From contig CM058237.1 in NCBI GenBank assembly GCA_030180135.1, forward strand, positions 104,547,904 through 104,611,903: a stretch of DNA of 64,000 nucleotides, given 5' to 3'. Numbering within the stretch: position 1 is the stretch's first letter; every line of letters begins with the position of its first letter. This document shows, piece after piece, positions 11,103 to 22,436 of this stretch. Below the pieces are notes generated by a model. The model worked only from the letters and a program-made list of their open reading frames with translations, was not told where the DNA came from and made no database searches. Source of the stretch: Orychophragmus violaceus. Taxonomy: Eukaryota > Streptophyta > Magnoliopsida > Brassicales > Brassicaceae. The translations under genes and the position numbers were made by a program.

Positions 11103-11114
11103 TGGTATCAGAGC
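11103..11114 (+). promoter_or_regulatory. Primer binding site of I2 (tRNA-iMet type)
   Basis: TGGTATCAGAGC, six bases after the LTR-B end. Confidence 0.85.
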
Positions 11115-11265
11115 ATGGTTCTGCATGGGTTTTGAAACATTTCATTTTTGAGTGTTTTCCGTGTTTTATCGAGTCAAATGTGTCACACAAGCATCCATTA
11201 GGAAACCGAGCCACGTCCGTTAAACCCGGGGTTGGGATGGGAAAGTAGAATTTTTGAATTATTAG

Positions 11266-11295
11266 TACTAACATGCTTTTGTGTTTTGATTGCAG
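11266..11295 (+). promoter_or_regulatory. Candidate branch point and 3' splice site in gag leader
   Basis: TACTAAC at 11266-11272 is followed by a T-rich run and TTGCAG ending at 11295, 72 nt before the gag ATG. I1 has a comparable T-rich TTGCAG ending at 5880, and I3 an equivalent at about 17802. The donor is not identified, so the leader intron is a prediction. Confidence 0.45.
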
Positions 11296-11366
11296 TCTTA
11301 CAGCAGTGTGTCCCGGGCAGAGTGGATGGGTGTGTGTGTGCGCGTTGAGTGGTTCAGTTGGGCAGT

Positions 11367-12704
11367 ATGAGTCAGGAGGGATCAACAGGTTCAGAGCGGG
11401 GTCAGTTGGTTCAGTTCCAGGGATACCCAGCTTCGCCAGGTCATTCACCAGGTCATTCGCGGGGATCTCGTACGGCGGATCATCCGCCAGTTCCGTTGCG
11501 ACAGATGCAGGGTGCTAGAGCAGCACAGGTAGATTGGTTGCCTCTTCCAGACCCTTTACTTCCATTGATGATGGATGATGCAGGCAGTCGAGACCCTGAC
11601 GCAGGCATGATGGGTTATCTGGGAGGAGCGGATGCAGAGCTTCAGTTGCCGCCACAGTGGCCAGAGCCGGATGTGCCACAGATTCTTGCAGCATCAGATG
11701 CACCACCAATGTATCAGGCACCGTTTATGGAGGCACCCGAGTTTCCCCCGCCGCTTCGAGTGGAGGATTATCTGATGAGCCCGCTACCACTTGGTTTTGA
11801 TTTGGATATGGAGCCTGTAGACCCGGAGCAGCGTCAGCAGTGGAAGCAGCAGGTGGATGAGCAGGTAGCGATACTTCAGGATGTGTTGGAGCAGCAGGTC
11901 GGGCCTCACCATCAGCTAGGCTTACGACCTGGATCACCTCGTACGCCTTTGGATATGTTTATGTCGTCGGCATCTACCGAGTCAGAGTTCAAGTCAATTT
12001 CGCCGCCAGCTGAGGCGATAGAGGCACCACCAGCAGTACCAGAGAGGAGACCATGCAGCGGATGTGGAGTATGTGAGTTTCATTTGTATTGATGTCCCCG
12101 AGCAGTAGACCCACATCTTCGAGAGCCGTACCATCCATTGCCCGGACCGGACGGCTGTCCGTTTTGTGGTCACGAGGGTCACGAAGCACTGACTTGCCCT
12201 ACCATCAGATCAGGTGAGTATGTTCTTGGTGGAGAGCCATACCGAGTACCAGTACCAGAGGACTATCGTGTGGGACCCAGTCGCAGAGATCCCAAGCCCA
12301 GTCAGCCACCCTTTGATCCGTTGTCGGTCGTTCAGTCGACTAGACCCGAGCCGGTGAGGACGTGCCAGTTGTGCAGAGGTCAAGGACATCTTGCACCGGA
12401 TTGCTTTATGGATCCCCCGTCAGCGCCGACAGAGCCGACTTCTCCCTGCCAGTTGTGTGGAGGTTATGGTCACTAGGCATCCACGTGTTACCGTGGACCG
12501 CACTCAACAGTTACTCCGGTTTGTCAGGTTTGTGGCCGCGCAGGTCACGATGCTTACCTCTGTCCGATAGCCGAGCCGCAGCATGTCGGAGCGCCATCGC
12601 GAGAGGCACACCCGCCACACCCTCCCGGCGCACCTGCCAGCGGATACTTCAGCGAGCTGTTTTGCCAGTGGTGTTGGGCATTTCGGTCTTGCTGGAGGAG
12701 TTAG
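11367..12704 (+). pseudogene. Gag-like zinc-knuckle protein, I2 copy (two in-frame stops)
   Basis: This is the best-preserved copy, about 445 codons in one frame from MSQEGSTGSERGQLVQFQGY. Stops at 12090-12092 and 12474-12476 interrupt it. The first matches a Trp codon in I1 (LHW), so TGG changed to TGA. About 240 residues of Pro/Glu/Gln-rich sequence come first, with no capsid motif recognised. Five Cys-His knuckles follow: CSGCGVCEFHLY-stop-C (atypical), CPFCGHEGHEALTC, CQLCRGQGHLAPDC, CQLCGGYGH-stop-ASTC and CQVCGRAGHDAYLC. I1 has one fewer. Function is inferred as RNA binding or packaging; any mobility would need enzymes from another element. Confidence 0.75.
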
Positions 12705-14051
12705 GTTAGGATAGGTGTAGTTAGGCCAGGTAAGTTGGGGGCACTAACTCTATTTTTGTCTTGTAGATAGATCGGCGGATAGGCGACTTTGCGTGTCGTC
12801 TTTGACTTTTCTGATGTACAGGCGTCGTATGGGTTTTTGGATATGATGACGGCTTTATGTATGGACTCTGATCGTAACCATGTACTAAAAACTTTATGAT
12901 GTATGATATATCGTTTTATGTATATGGTGGATGCAGGGTGTTCAGTTGATCGTTTATAGTAACATAGTAACTATTTGCATGATTGAGATGGTTCGAAAAG
13001 CAAATGGATTACTGTGTGAAATCAAATGATGAGCGGAACTGACGACCGTTCATCATGACCTGAACCCGGACTGACGACGCATCCGACCGATCATTCTTGT
13101 TTCATTTTCATTGATTGACTGTGATTGATTTGTTTGTGCGGTAGTTGCGTAAGTGTTGGCATGCGTGGTTGTGATAGATTGATCGTTTTGGGTCTTAGTG
13201 ACCGTTTGATTATTGGTAGTTCGAAAGTTTGAATAGTGATTGATCGCTTTTATTCGGTTTTGTTAGAAAGGTAAAGTGTGATTTTATTTCGAGTTTTTGA
13301 GCTGACTTGCGAACGGTTGAGTTCAACCGTCAATTCACGTGGGAACGGACTTATAGTGTATTGTTATTTAATCATGAGTAACCGTCGGGTACGTGATTAA
13401 GTAACCATATTTATATGGGAAAGTGATATCGGGAATAAATCGGGATGAAACTAATTGTTTCAGTGAGTTGTTGAGTTGAATGTAGGTCGGAATGGCGACG
13501 CGATGTGAATCCGAGAACGAACCCGAACCCGAACCCGAAAGCGAGATGAAGTGTCAAGACACCGCGAGACAGTAGATCGGACCGCGAAGCAGTGGTAGAC
13601 GTCGTCAGTGGAAAATGCATCAGCTTATCGAGTGACCGACCAAGTGAAGCCGAGAAGTATGATGACTTAGCAAAGAGATTTGGGGAAAGAAGAATTAGTG
13701 AAGTTATTGAAATCAGTAAGACGGAAGCGGATGATCAGATTCTTGAAGAGTGTCCCGGAAAGAAAGAACGAAGTCACCATTCAAAGGATGTGGAGGTCGA
13801 GGCAAAGTGGGGAAGCCAGAAGTGAGAATCAGAGCAGAGGAGGAAACCAGAGTTAAGTTAAGGATCGAGACCGATGGAGTCAGTTAAGAGTGAAGCGGAT
13901 CTGAATGATGTGGAAGCCAGTGGTATACAGCAGTGTTCGAGTATAGAAGCGTCGAAGTGGAGTGATGAAGTGACTTACAGGGTCCGGAACCGATTTGAAT
14001 TCTGTCAGTGACGGAGAATTCGGGGACCGAATTCCTGTAAGTGGGGAAGAA
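12705..14051 (+). other. I2 3' region with pol-tail remnant and polypurine tract
   Basis: Mostly non-coding. A frame at 13592-13825 (MVDVVSGKCISLSSDRPSEA) and the peptide DGEFGDRIPVSGEEC encoded at about 14010-14055 look like the tail of a lost gypsy pol, because the latter runs through the purine tract (14038-14051) into LTR-C. A hexamer repeat of CGAACC lies at about 13513-13540. No RT, RNase H or integrase motif is present. Confidence 0.6.
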
Positions 14052-17000
14052 TGTGATACCCCGTATCCAAAATACGGTCAACGGGCAGCAGAAAGTCAAC
14101 CGGGGGCAAAATTGTCATTTTACCAAAGTCGGGGGTAAAATGGTAATTTTGCCAAAGTTCGAGACGGAAGCCGAGACGGGCCAAATATTCTTATGTTTCA
14201 ACATAAAGAATGTTTAGAAGATCAGAATTGGAAGAATCGGAGCGAAAATGTGTTTTTTGGCTTGTCGGGATTGGAAACCGACAAACCCGAAGAAACTTCA
14301 AAAATTCATAACAGGAGCTGCGTAAGTCCGAACGGAGCGATTCGAAATGCTAAATTCATAAAATATCATGGAGAATCTTATTATGGAGGTTTGAGGATTT
14401 ATGGAATCAGCCAGAGACGTTCTAAAATATTAAACGTACAACCAGTTTTTCCGAGAAACCGATACAATGTTCGGACAAGCGAGAAGACCCTCTAAAGTCC
14501 ACGAAAAATTATGAGATTTTGACCACAGATCCATTAGAAGATTTAGAAGATATTGGCGAAAGTATTCAGCAGGATTTGACTCCTAGATGAAGTTATAATT
14601 TTTAGACCATTAAGGAGTAATTAGTGGCTAAAAATCCAAAATAAATTCTTTGGAGCTTGGGCTTGAACCAGGTTATTTAGGGCCAATTACTAAGATTATA
14701 GTGGACCTAAATCCAGCTCAGAATGAAGCATGGGCCACGAAATTTGAGCCCAACAATTTTAGAAGCTTCTTAGGTGCATGAACCTAAAAGATGTGTTGTC
14801 ATCAATCTAAGGGTTGAATGGAGAAGGCTACAAATGGATGGTGGGTGATCAAATGCATTGTTTGTGGATGGTTTTTGGTGGTGAGGTCGTGGCTTAAGAT
14901 GGAGAGGAAGAGGAGACAAGTGGAAGGTGGAGATCTCTTCACTTTGGCTATAAAAAGAAGCCTCCACCCCTCACTTCTCTTCACACCAAAAACACTTCTC
15001 AACAAGAGTAGTAAAGAAGAGAGAAAGAAGAGAGGGAGAAGAGAGGGAGAAGGGAGGAGGAAGAAGAAGAAGGAGGCGGCAAGAAGAAGGAGGAGTACAA
15101 GGAGCCGGGAGAAGAAGAAGAAGCCGGAGGGAGGAGAGAAGAAGGAGGAGCCGGAGGAGAGAGAGAGAGAGAGAAATGGAGGAGGGAGAGAGGGAAAAAT
15201 AGAAAAAGATGGGGAAAGGAATACTACTACGTCGGAATATTCCGAAGAATATTCCTCGGAAAGGAATTTTTCCGACGTAATAATCTTCCCGATAAACCGG
15301 ATTTCTTTTATTTAGAAATAGGATAGACGGTTGTAGTAGCCATTATATGAGGGTTATCCGGAGGTTCGGAATCACCAAGGTCAAGTGCGGGTCAACGGTC
15401 AACGCACGGGTCAACGGTCAACCGCCGGTCAACGCGGTCAACCGTCGGTCAACGCCGGAGACCAAGCCGGTCAACGCTTGGTCCATGGCCATTCCGAGAT
15501 TTCAGGAGTGTTCGGGTTTTGAGTTCGATATTCGGGATTTCGGGATTCGAGTCGGGCGTCTCAGGATTCACATCCGCATCGAGCCGTCATTTCCGCGCCT
15601 ACCTCACTGTGAGTCGGCTCGCAAACTCTTAGATTCATATAGACCGGGATTTGATAAACCGTAGTTTAGGATTGCATACCCGTTAACTAATCTGATTAGT
15701 AATTCTTGAATAATGGGACGTTTAATGATAAATCGGATAGGACTCAATAAGCATTCTAGGGTTTAAAGAATTAAATGGATAACCGATTGTGTGCCGCTAG
15801 GTTGTTAGTGACGATTGATTGATGCATTCATATAGACCCGTTTGATTAGGACCGTATATGCATCTATTTATGTATAAGAACGATAATTAATGAATCTATA
15901 TACGGGAATTAAGATAACGTTAAAATATGAGTTAAACCTAAACGAACGTATAGAATATTATAACGGGATTGGGGTTTAGGTTTAATAGCGGGATTGGTTA
16001 ATGAATCAATTAAGTTAATAATGAGACGTCGGAGAGTTAGTAAGTTTACTAACTCTAAACCGACGGATCGAGGAGTTATTAAAAGATATCTAAAATGGGT
16101 TAAATAAGGTATGTGGTGAGTTTGTAAGCCGTCTATGGGTTAGCAATCCGCTAACCCAAGATAGCGGATAAGAATGGATTAAAAGACTTAGAAACCCTAA
16201 TAAGCCTGCTTGTGTTGTGATTGTGTGATTGTTGTGATGATTGTGATTGCGTGATTTATTGTTGTTGTTGTGAGCTTTGTGTGCAGGCTTGTTAGACTGC
16301 TCGGTTGGGCCGAGCAGTTGCTATGGACACTTACTACGGTCACAGGACCGGGTAAGTTAGTTGGTGCTGACTAGGTATCTTACCTAGTCAGAGCGGTGGT
16401 AGCGTAGTGGCTTGCGGAATGGTTGGGGATTTATTATTGATGTTGATTGCGTGATATGTGCTAGAGTCCCAGCGAGTCTGCGTGTTTACAATTCTGCACT
16501 AGGACTCTAGGGTGCGTTAGATTCCGCAAGCCTAGGTTTTGTTTACGTTCCGGTACTTCCGACCCGATTGGATCCTTGGGTTTTACCTAACCGGATCACG
16601 GTGATTCCGGTTATGGTGTTAACCTACTGGGTGACGCCGGTAGGTGTGTGATTCGGAGAATACGGGGTCATGTCCTAGGGCCGAATCACATGGAAACTCT
16701 GGCTATCTAGGGGTAGTCCGAGTCAGCGCGTATCGATGGACGGATAACGGTGTCCTATTCGTGGGACCTTGTGTACACGTTTAGGAGTCGTGGGTTAGTT
16801 ACCATAAAGGTGACGATGTAAACCCGTGGAAGTTACCGAGTTCGTAGGGCCCAGTGTTGTTTGATATTTCTTTTTTTGCGCGATAGATAGATCGAGTCCA
16901 ATCGAGGACATGTGCCGCAGTGCCTTCGATTTCCCTTAAATCTCTTTATCTTGGCTTTGATTGTGTGTGTGGGTTTATCACGACGTGGTTGTGCGTGATC

Positions 17001-17603
17001 GACCATTTATTCCTGCTGATGGTTATTTTGGGTTTTGGGACGGGAATCTGTAGTTCTAGATAGACTAGAAGCCATTAGTGGGGAGCCGATTCACTGGGTG
17101 ATCTTAGATCGCTCATTAGACTCTTTTTGTGTTTTTCAGGTTTACCAGCGACGGACGCGGGAGATCCTCGGTGTGGTTTCGGGCTGCTTGTGACAGGATT
17201 TGATTCGGGGTTTTGGGTGTTTTATTTCGGTTCGGCAGCTGCGCTATTTTGCGTTTTTGATTGATTATGTGTTTATATCGATATTTGTTGTAAAACCCGT
17301 TAAACGTTGTATTCGACGTTTGATTACTTAAAAATGAAATTGTTTCCCTGATATGAGGTTTTAGTCCGAACCGACACAACTCACTGAAGTAGTGCAAGTA
17401 GTACTGCTTGTACTATGGATATGAGGATAGCGGAGTCGAAGATATATCGATGCGAGCCTTTTGTCTCAAACCGAACTAACTTTGGCTTCGTCCTGTGGCG
17501 AACTTTTCCCGTTCGACTTGCTCGGGTTCGATCGGTCATGTTCTTGTTTGATTGTTGACCGGTCAGCTCGACGGTCAGCGGAGAATGGGAAAGGGGCGTT
17601 ACA
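14052..17603 (+). repeat. LTR-C (3552 bp)
   Basis: Begins TGTGATACCCCG and ends GGGGCGTTACA. Nearest relative is LTR-B. TATA box at 14949-14956, shortened purine tract, inverted repeat at 15222-15284, eight GTCAAC motifs at 15390-15477 and a single 57-bp-type unit at about 16128-16170. Confidence 0.92.
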
Positions 17604-17609
17604 GAAAGG

Positions 17610-17621
17610 TGGTATCAGAGC
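17610..17621 (+). promoter_or_regulatory. Primer binding site of I3 (tRNA-iMet type)
   Basis: TGGTATCAGAGC, six bases after the LTR-C end; the following leader is nearly identical to that of I2. Confidence 0.85.
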
Positions 17622-17873
17622 ATGGTTCTGCATGGGTTTTGAAAAATTTCATTTTTGAGTGTTTTCCGTGTTTTATCGAGTCAAATGTGTCACACAAGCA
17701 TCCATTAGGAAACCGAACCGCGTCCGTTAAACCCGGGGTTGGGATGGGAAAGTAGAATTTTCGAATTATTCGTACTAACATGCTTTTGTGTTTTGATTGC
17801 AGTCTTACAGCAGTGTGTCCCGGGCAGAGTGGATGGGTGTGTGTGTGCGCGTTGAGTGGTTCAGTTGGGCAGT

Positions 17874-18248
17874 ATGAGTCAGGAGGGATCAGCAGGTTCA
17901 GAGCGGGGTCAGTTGGTTCAGTTCCAGGGATACCCAGCTTCGCCAGGTCATTCGCGGGGATCTCGTACGGCGGATCATCCGCCAGTTCCGTTGCGACAGA
18001 TGCAGGGTGCTAGAGCAGTACAAGTAGATTTGTCGCCTCTTCCAGACCCTTTACCTCCATTGATGATGGATGATGCAGGCAGTCGAGAACCTGACGCAGA
18101 CATGATGGGTTATCTGGGAGGAGCGGATGCAGAGCTTCAGTTGCCGCCACAGTGGCCAGAGCCGGATGTGCCACAGATTCTTGCAGCATCAGATGCACCA
18201 CCGATGTATCAGGCTTCAGTTGCCGCCACAGTGAAGCGATCGGTGTGA
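17874..18248 (+). pseudogene. Gag-like protein, I3 copy (truncated by deletion)
   Basis: About 113 residues match the N-terminus of the I2 protein, up to APPMYQA. The frame then jumps into the segment CTTCAGTTGCCGCCACAGTG, which also occurs about 70 bp upstream (from about 18137), and ends after ten further residues. All zinc knuckles are missing. The repeated 20-mer at the break suggests a deletion or duplication junction. Not functional as gag. Confidence 0.8.
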
Positions 18249-18699
18249 ATTGAATGGAGTCTCAGCAACGCCAGATTCAAAGATCAAATTCTTGAAGAGT
18301 GTCCCAGGAAGATAAATCAGTATCGGGTAGATGTAGAAGTCGAAGCAAAGTGGGGAAGCCAGAAGTGAGATTCAAAGCAAAGTAGACAACCGCGGATGAG
18401 TCCTAGAGTTCGAGATGAATTGATTTAGTTCAGAGGAAAGGAAAGTAGTGCAAGGGAGATCAACGATCGAGAATTGGAGTAGTCGTCGCGTAAGCATTGT
18501 GAAGACCAGTCAGATGGAACAAGTTGGGGAATGAGTTGGAAGGAGCATCAGTAAACGTCGGAAGTGGGTTCTGTGCAGCAGTGTTCGAGTAAGAAAGCGT
18601 CGAAGTTGGGTAACGAAGCAACTTGCAGGGTTTGGTGCCGATTCAAAGTCTGTTAGTGACGGAGAATTCGGGGACCGAATTCATGTAAGTGGGGAAGAA
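18249..18699 (+). other. I3 3' region and polypurine tract
   Basis: Diverged relative of 13740-14051. It encodes fragments such as LEECPRK and VEVEAKWGSQK, ends with the DGEFGDRIHVSGEEC coding segment and the purine tract GTAAGTGGGGAAGAA, then LTR-D. No intact gene. Confidence 0.65.
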
Positions 18700-21600
18700 T
18701 GTACTACCCTGTTTCCAAAAATATGATCAACGGACAGAAGAAAAGTCAACAGGCCAGATGTTCTTTATTTACAACATAAAGAACATTTACAAGACCAGTA
18801 GTTGAAGAAACGGAGCAGAAACGAGTTTTTCGGACTTCCGGGAATAGAAACCTATAAGACCGAGAAAACTTCAGAAATTCATAACCGGAGCTACGGAACT
18901 CCAAATCAAGTGATTAAAGTTGCTAAATTGATCTAAAATCAAGTAGAATCACTTTATGGAGGTTTGCGAATTTATGAGGACAATGAAGAGGTTTCTAAAA
19001 TAATAAACGCGAAAACAAGAAAACCGAGCAATGGATGAGAATGGGGATTAAGTGATGTTTTAAGGAGTTAATTGTTGGATTAATGTCACAAAGACACCTC
19101 TGAGGACAGGGGTTCCTCAGAATATGGCGCCACCTTACCTAGATGCATGCAATGCATGGGAATAGTTCAATGAACGTAGCTTCATGCAAGAATAAACCAT
19201 CTAATCAACTCATTTTTCACTCACAAAAACCTCTCTCTAGCCTCACCCACGAGCCTCTCTCTCTCTATTCATCTAGATTTATCACATTCATCAAGTTTTC
19301 CAGAAATCCTTGAAGATTCAAAGGAAAACTCAAGAACATCTTGAATGTTCAACATGCCTTGAGGTGCAAGAAAGCTCATATCTTCTAAACCACAAGCCCA
19401 ATCTTCATACCACTTAGATTAGTCAACTCCTCTTGATCTCCTCTTCAACCGCCACCACCTTCTTGCCACCACCGCCGCCGGTTCGCCGGAGAACCCGCCG
19501 GAAAACCATCGCCGGCGAGTCACCACCAAGTACTTCCTCTTCTCTCACCGGTTTCTAGCTATCTCCCTCTCCTTAGAAGCTTTCATCTTGAGAATAGTCT
19601 TCATCAGTTGATAGTCGGTTTTCTCACCGGAGAAGTCTCCTCCGCCGCGATCAACACCCTCTGCCGCCGTGGTCAACGCCGGAGCCGGTCGCCGGAATCA
19701 TCTACTCGCCTTCATCTTCAAGCCGGTTCTTCAAGGATGTGTTTGGGTGGGTTGGTTCAGTTTTTGGAGTTGGTTTAGGGTTGGTTAAACCGCGATCAAC
19801 GTTTAGGTCAACCCGGTTAATGGTTGACCAAGACCGGTTTAACTCAACCGGTTCAATTAGAGATTGGTTTGGTGATTTCAGTTGGTTTGGTTCGATTGCA
19901 TTTGTTCATTGGGGTCAACTCTTGGTCAACGGGTCAAAGGAGTCAAAGTCAACGCCGGTCAACGGGCGGTCAACGCCGTGGTGAACATCGTGGTCAACGC
20001 CGGTCAACCCTTTGACTCCATCCAGTTCTGATTCAGCCGGTTCCAAAGGTGTTCGGGAGTGTTCGGGGTTCGTGTTCGTGTGTTCGGGTCGTTCGGATTC
20101 TAGTTCGGGGTCTCGGGAATTCATATCCGCATCCGTGCCGTCATTTCCGACCTATTCACTGTGAGTTGGCTCAAAACCTGAAATTAGTTAGAAGCATGTA
20201 GACCGGGAACTGAGAAACCGTAGATTTAGAGTTGCATACCCGTATTGAATGATTGATTGATAATTGATAATGACTGATTAACTGTAAACCGGTTAGGGTT
20301 CGGAGATGCATGATAGGACCGTAAGGTTAAAAGGATTAAACCGTTGTGTGCCGTTAGGTTGTTAGAGATATTGATTTATGCATACATATAGTCATTGCAT
20401 GATAGGGCTGTATATGCATCAATACATATTAAGGGAACGATAATGAATGAATCTATGTACGAGAATTAAGACGACTTAAAATACAGAAGTAAACTTAAAC
20501 AAACGTATAGAGTATGTAACGGGTTTGGGGTTCGGTTTATTTATGTGTTAAGGCTTTTGGGGTTATTAAATGAATGAATTAACATAATCATGAGACGTCG
20601 GGGAGTTTAGTAAGCTGCTAAATCTAAACCGACGGATCGAGGAGTATTAAAAGATACTTTGGAAAGGTTAAGTAAAATGTGTGGTGTGTTAATGAGCCGT
20701 CTACGGGTTAGCAATCCGCTAATCCAAGGTACCGGATAGAAATGATTTGTGAGCCGTCTACGGGTTAAAAATCCGCTAATCCAAGGTAGCGGAAGTTAAT
20801 GAGTTGTGAGCCGTCGACGGGTTAGCAATCCTCTAATTCAAGGTAGCGGAAAAGAACAGATTAAAAGATGTTAGAAACCCTAATAGGCTTGCTTGTGTGG
20901 TTATTGTGTTGTTGTGTGGTTGTTCGTATGATTGTGTTGTTGCTGTTAGGCTTTCTGTGCAAGCCTATTAGATCGTCTCGGTGTTGGGCCGAGCGATCCT
21001 GGTGGATACTTAATCCGGTCACGGGGCTGGTCAAGTTCGTAGCTGTCGACTCGGTACGGCACTGAGTCAGGGTGAAGGGTTGGCGTGTGTGTGTGTGTTA
21101 GACTTGCGAGGATATTGTGTTGAGATTTTTGATGTTTATTGATTGATTGTGTTATCGTTGATAAAATCCAAGTGAATGTGCGTGTTTACATTCCTACACT
21201 AGGACTCTAGAATGCGTTAGATCCCGCAAGTCTAGGTTTTGAATACGTTCCGGTACTTCCGACCCGATTGGATCCTCGGGTGGCTGCCTAATTGGATCAT
21301 GGGCCTTCACATGGTGATTTCGGTTATGGCGTTAACCTACTGAGTGATGCCGGTAGGTGTGTGGTTTGGAGAATACGGGGTCATGCCCTAGGGCTGAATC
21401 GCATGAAAACTTAGGTTACCGTGGGGTAGCCCGAGTCACTGCGTATCAATGGACTGAGAACAGTGTCCTAGGTCGTGAGGCTTCGTGTTTACATCTAGGA
21501 GTCGAGGGTTGGTTACCATGTTGGTGACTGTGTAAACCCGTGGAAGTTATCCAGATCGAGAAGGGCCCGTGTGTGTGTGTGTGCGTGTTTTTGTATTGCA

Positions 21601-22333
21601 CGATAGATAGATCGAGTTTCAATCGAGAGCATGTGCCGCAGTGCTTCCGATTTCCTTTAATCTCTTCTCTTTCTTTTAGCAAGTGCTTGTGTGTTGTGGG
21701 GTTTATCACGTCGTGGTAGCACGTGATCGACCCTTTGTTTGTTGTTTGTTATTTGGGGTTTTTGGGCTGGAAATTGTAGATGCTAGATAGACTAGAAGCC
21801 GTAGTGGGGAGCCATCTCGCTGGGTGATCTTAGATCGCTCATTAGACTCTTTTTGTGTTTTTCAAGTTTAGCAGCGACGGACGCGGGAAGTCCTCGGTGT
21901 AGTTTCGGGATCGCTTGTGGCGGGGTTTTGATTCGATGATTTGTGTTTGGTGTTTTATCGGTTCGGCTTTGGCGCCTTTTGTTATTGAGAACTGATTGTT
22001 GCTTTTGATTATTGGCAAACTGTTTTGTAAAGATTGTTAAAAGTTATGTAAACGTTTGATTGCTCAGAAATGAACATGCTTTATTGAGTTTAGTCCGAAC
22101 CGAAACAACTCACGGAAGCGGTACAGGTTGTGAAGCTTTGTACCGTGGAAGTGAGGATAGCGAAGTCAAGGACGGGTTAGTACGAGCCTTTATCTCAAAC
22201 AGATCTGTCTCTGGCTTCATCTTGTGGTGAACTTTTCCTGTTTGACTTGCTCGGGCTCGACTTGGTCATGTTCTTGTTTGATTGTTGACCGGTCAGCTCA
22301 ACGGTCAGCGGATAATGGGAAAGTGGCGTTACA
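18700..22333 (+). repeat. LTR-D (3634 bp), right end of the composite
   Basis: Begins TGTACTACCCTG and ends AGTGGCGTTACA. Same subtype as LTR-A. It supplies the 5' part that LTR-A lacks. Proline-codon-like CCGCC repeats lie at about 19440-19520, and GTCAAC clusters at 19795-20010. Directly followed by Y gag sequence (CCGAT, candidate TSD). Confidence 0.92.
20694..20864 (+). repeat. 57-bp tandem repeat in LTR-D, three units
   Basis: Units start at 20694, 20751 and 20808; more diverged than in LTR-A (GGGTTAAAAATCC in unit 2, GTCGACGG in unit 3). Confidence 0.85.
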
Positions 22334-22436
22334 CCGATACTCTGGACAAAACCGTCGTTTCAAAAACAAAGTTAAACTACCCCAAGGATCATCTGACTCA
22401 TTCAAGGGAGAGTCAGTATGCTACAACTGCGGTCAG
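22334..22436 (+). pseudogene. Element Y, piece 1: gag up to the first zinc knuckle
   Basis: Open frame RYSGQNRRFKNKVKLPQGSS leading to CYNCGQ. It is cut inside the knuckle by the outer Athila. After removal of 22437-37393 and one GTCAG copy it reads CYNCGQPGHISKYF. The upstream part of gag and the 5' LTR are beyond the composite, outside the window. A chromovirus-like Ty3/gypsy element. Confidence 0.85.

Larger units (their letters stand above)
3022..22333 (+). mobile_element. Composite of long-LTR, gag-only Ty3/gypsy elements
   Basis: Four LTRs of one family alternate with three short internal regions: LTR-A 3022-5681, I1, LTR-B 7646-11096, I2, LTR-C 14052-17603, I3, LTR-D 18700-22333. Each internal region starts with a TGGTATCAGAGC primer site; I2 and I3 end in a GTAAGTGGGGAAGAA purine tract. 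LTRs begin TGTNNTACCC and end GGCGTTACA, as in chromovirus-like gypsy elements. A and D share a subtype; B and C share another. The right end joins Y gag at 22334; the left end is outside the window. No RT or integrase is present. Confidence 0.85.
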
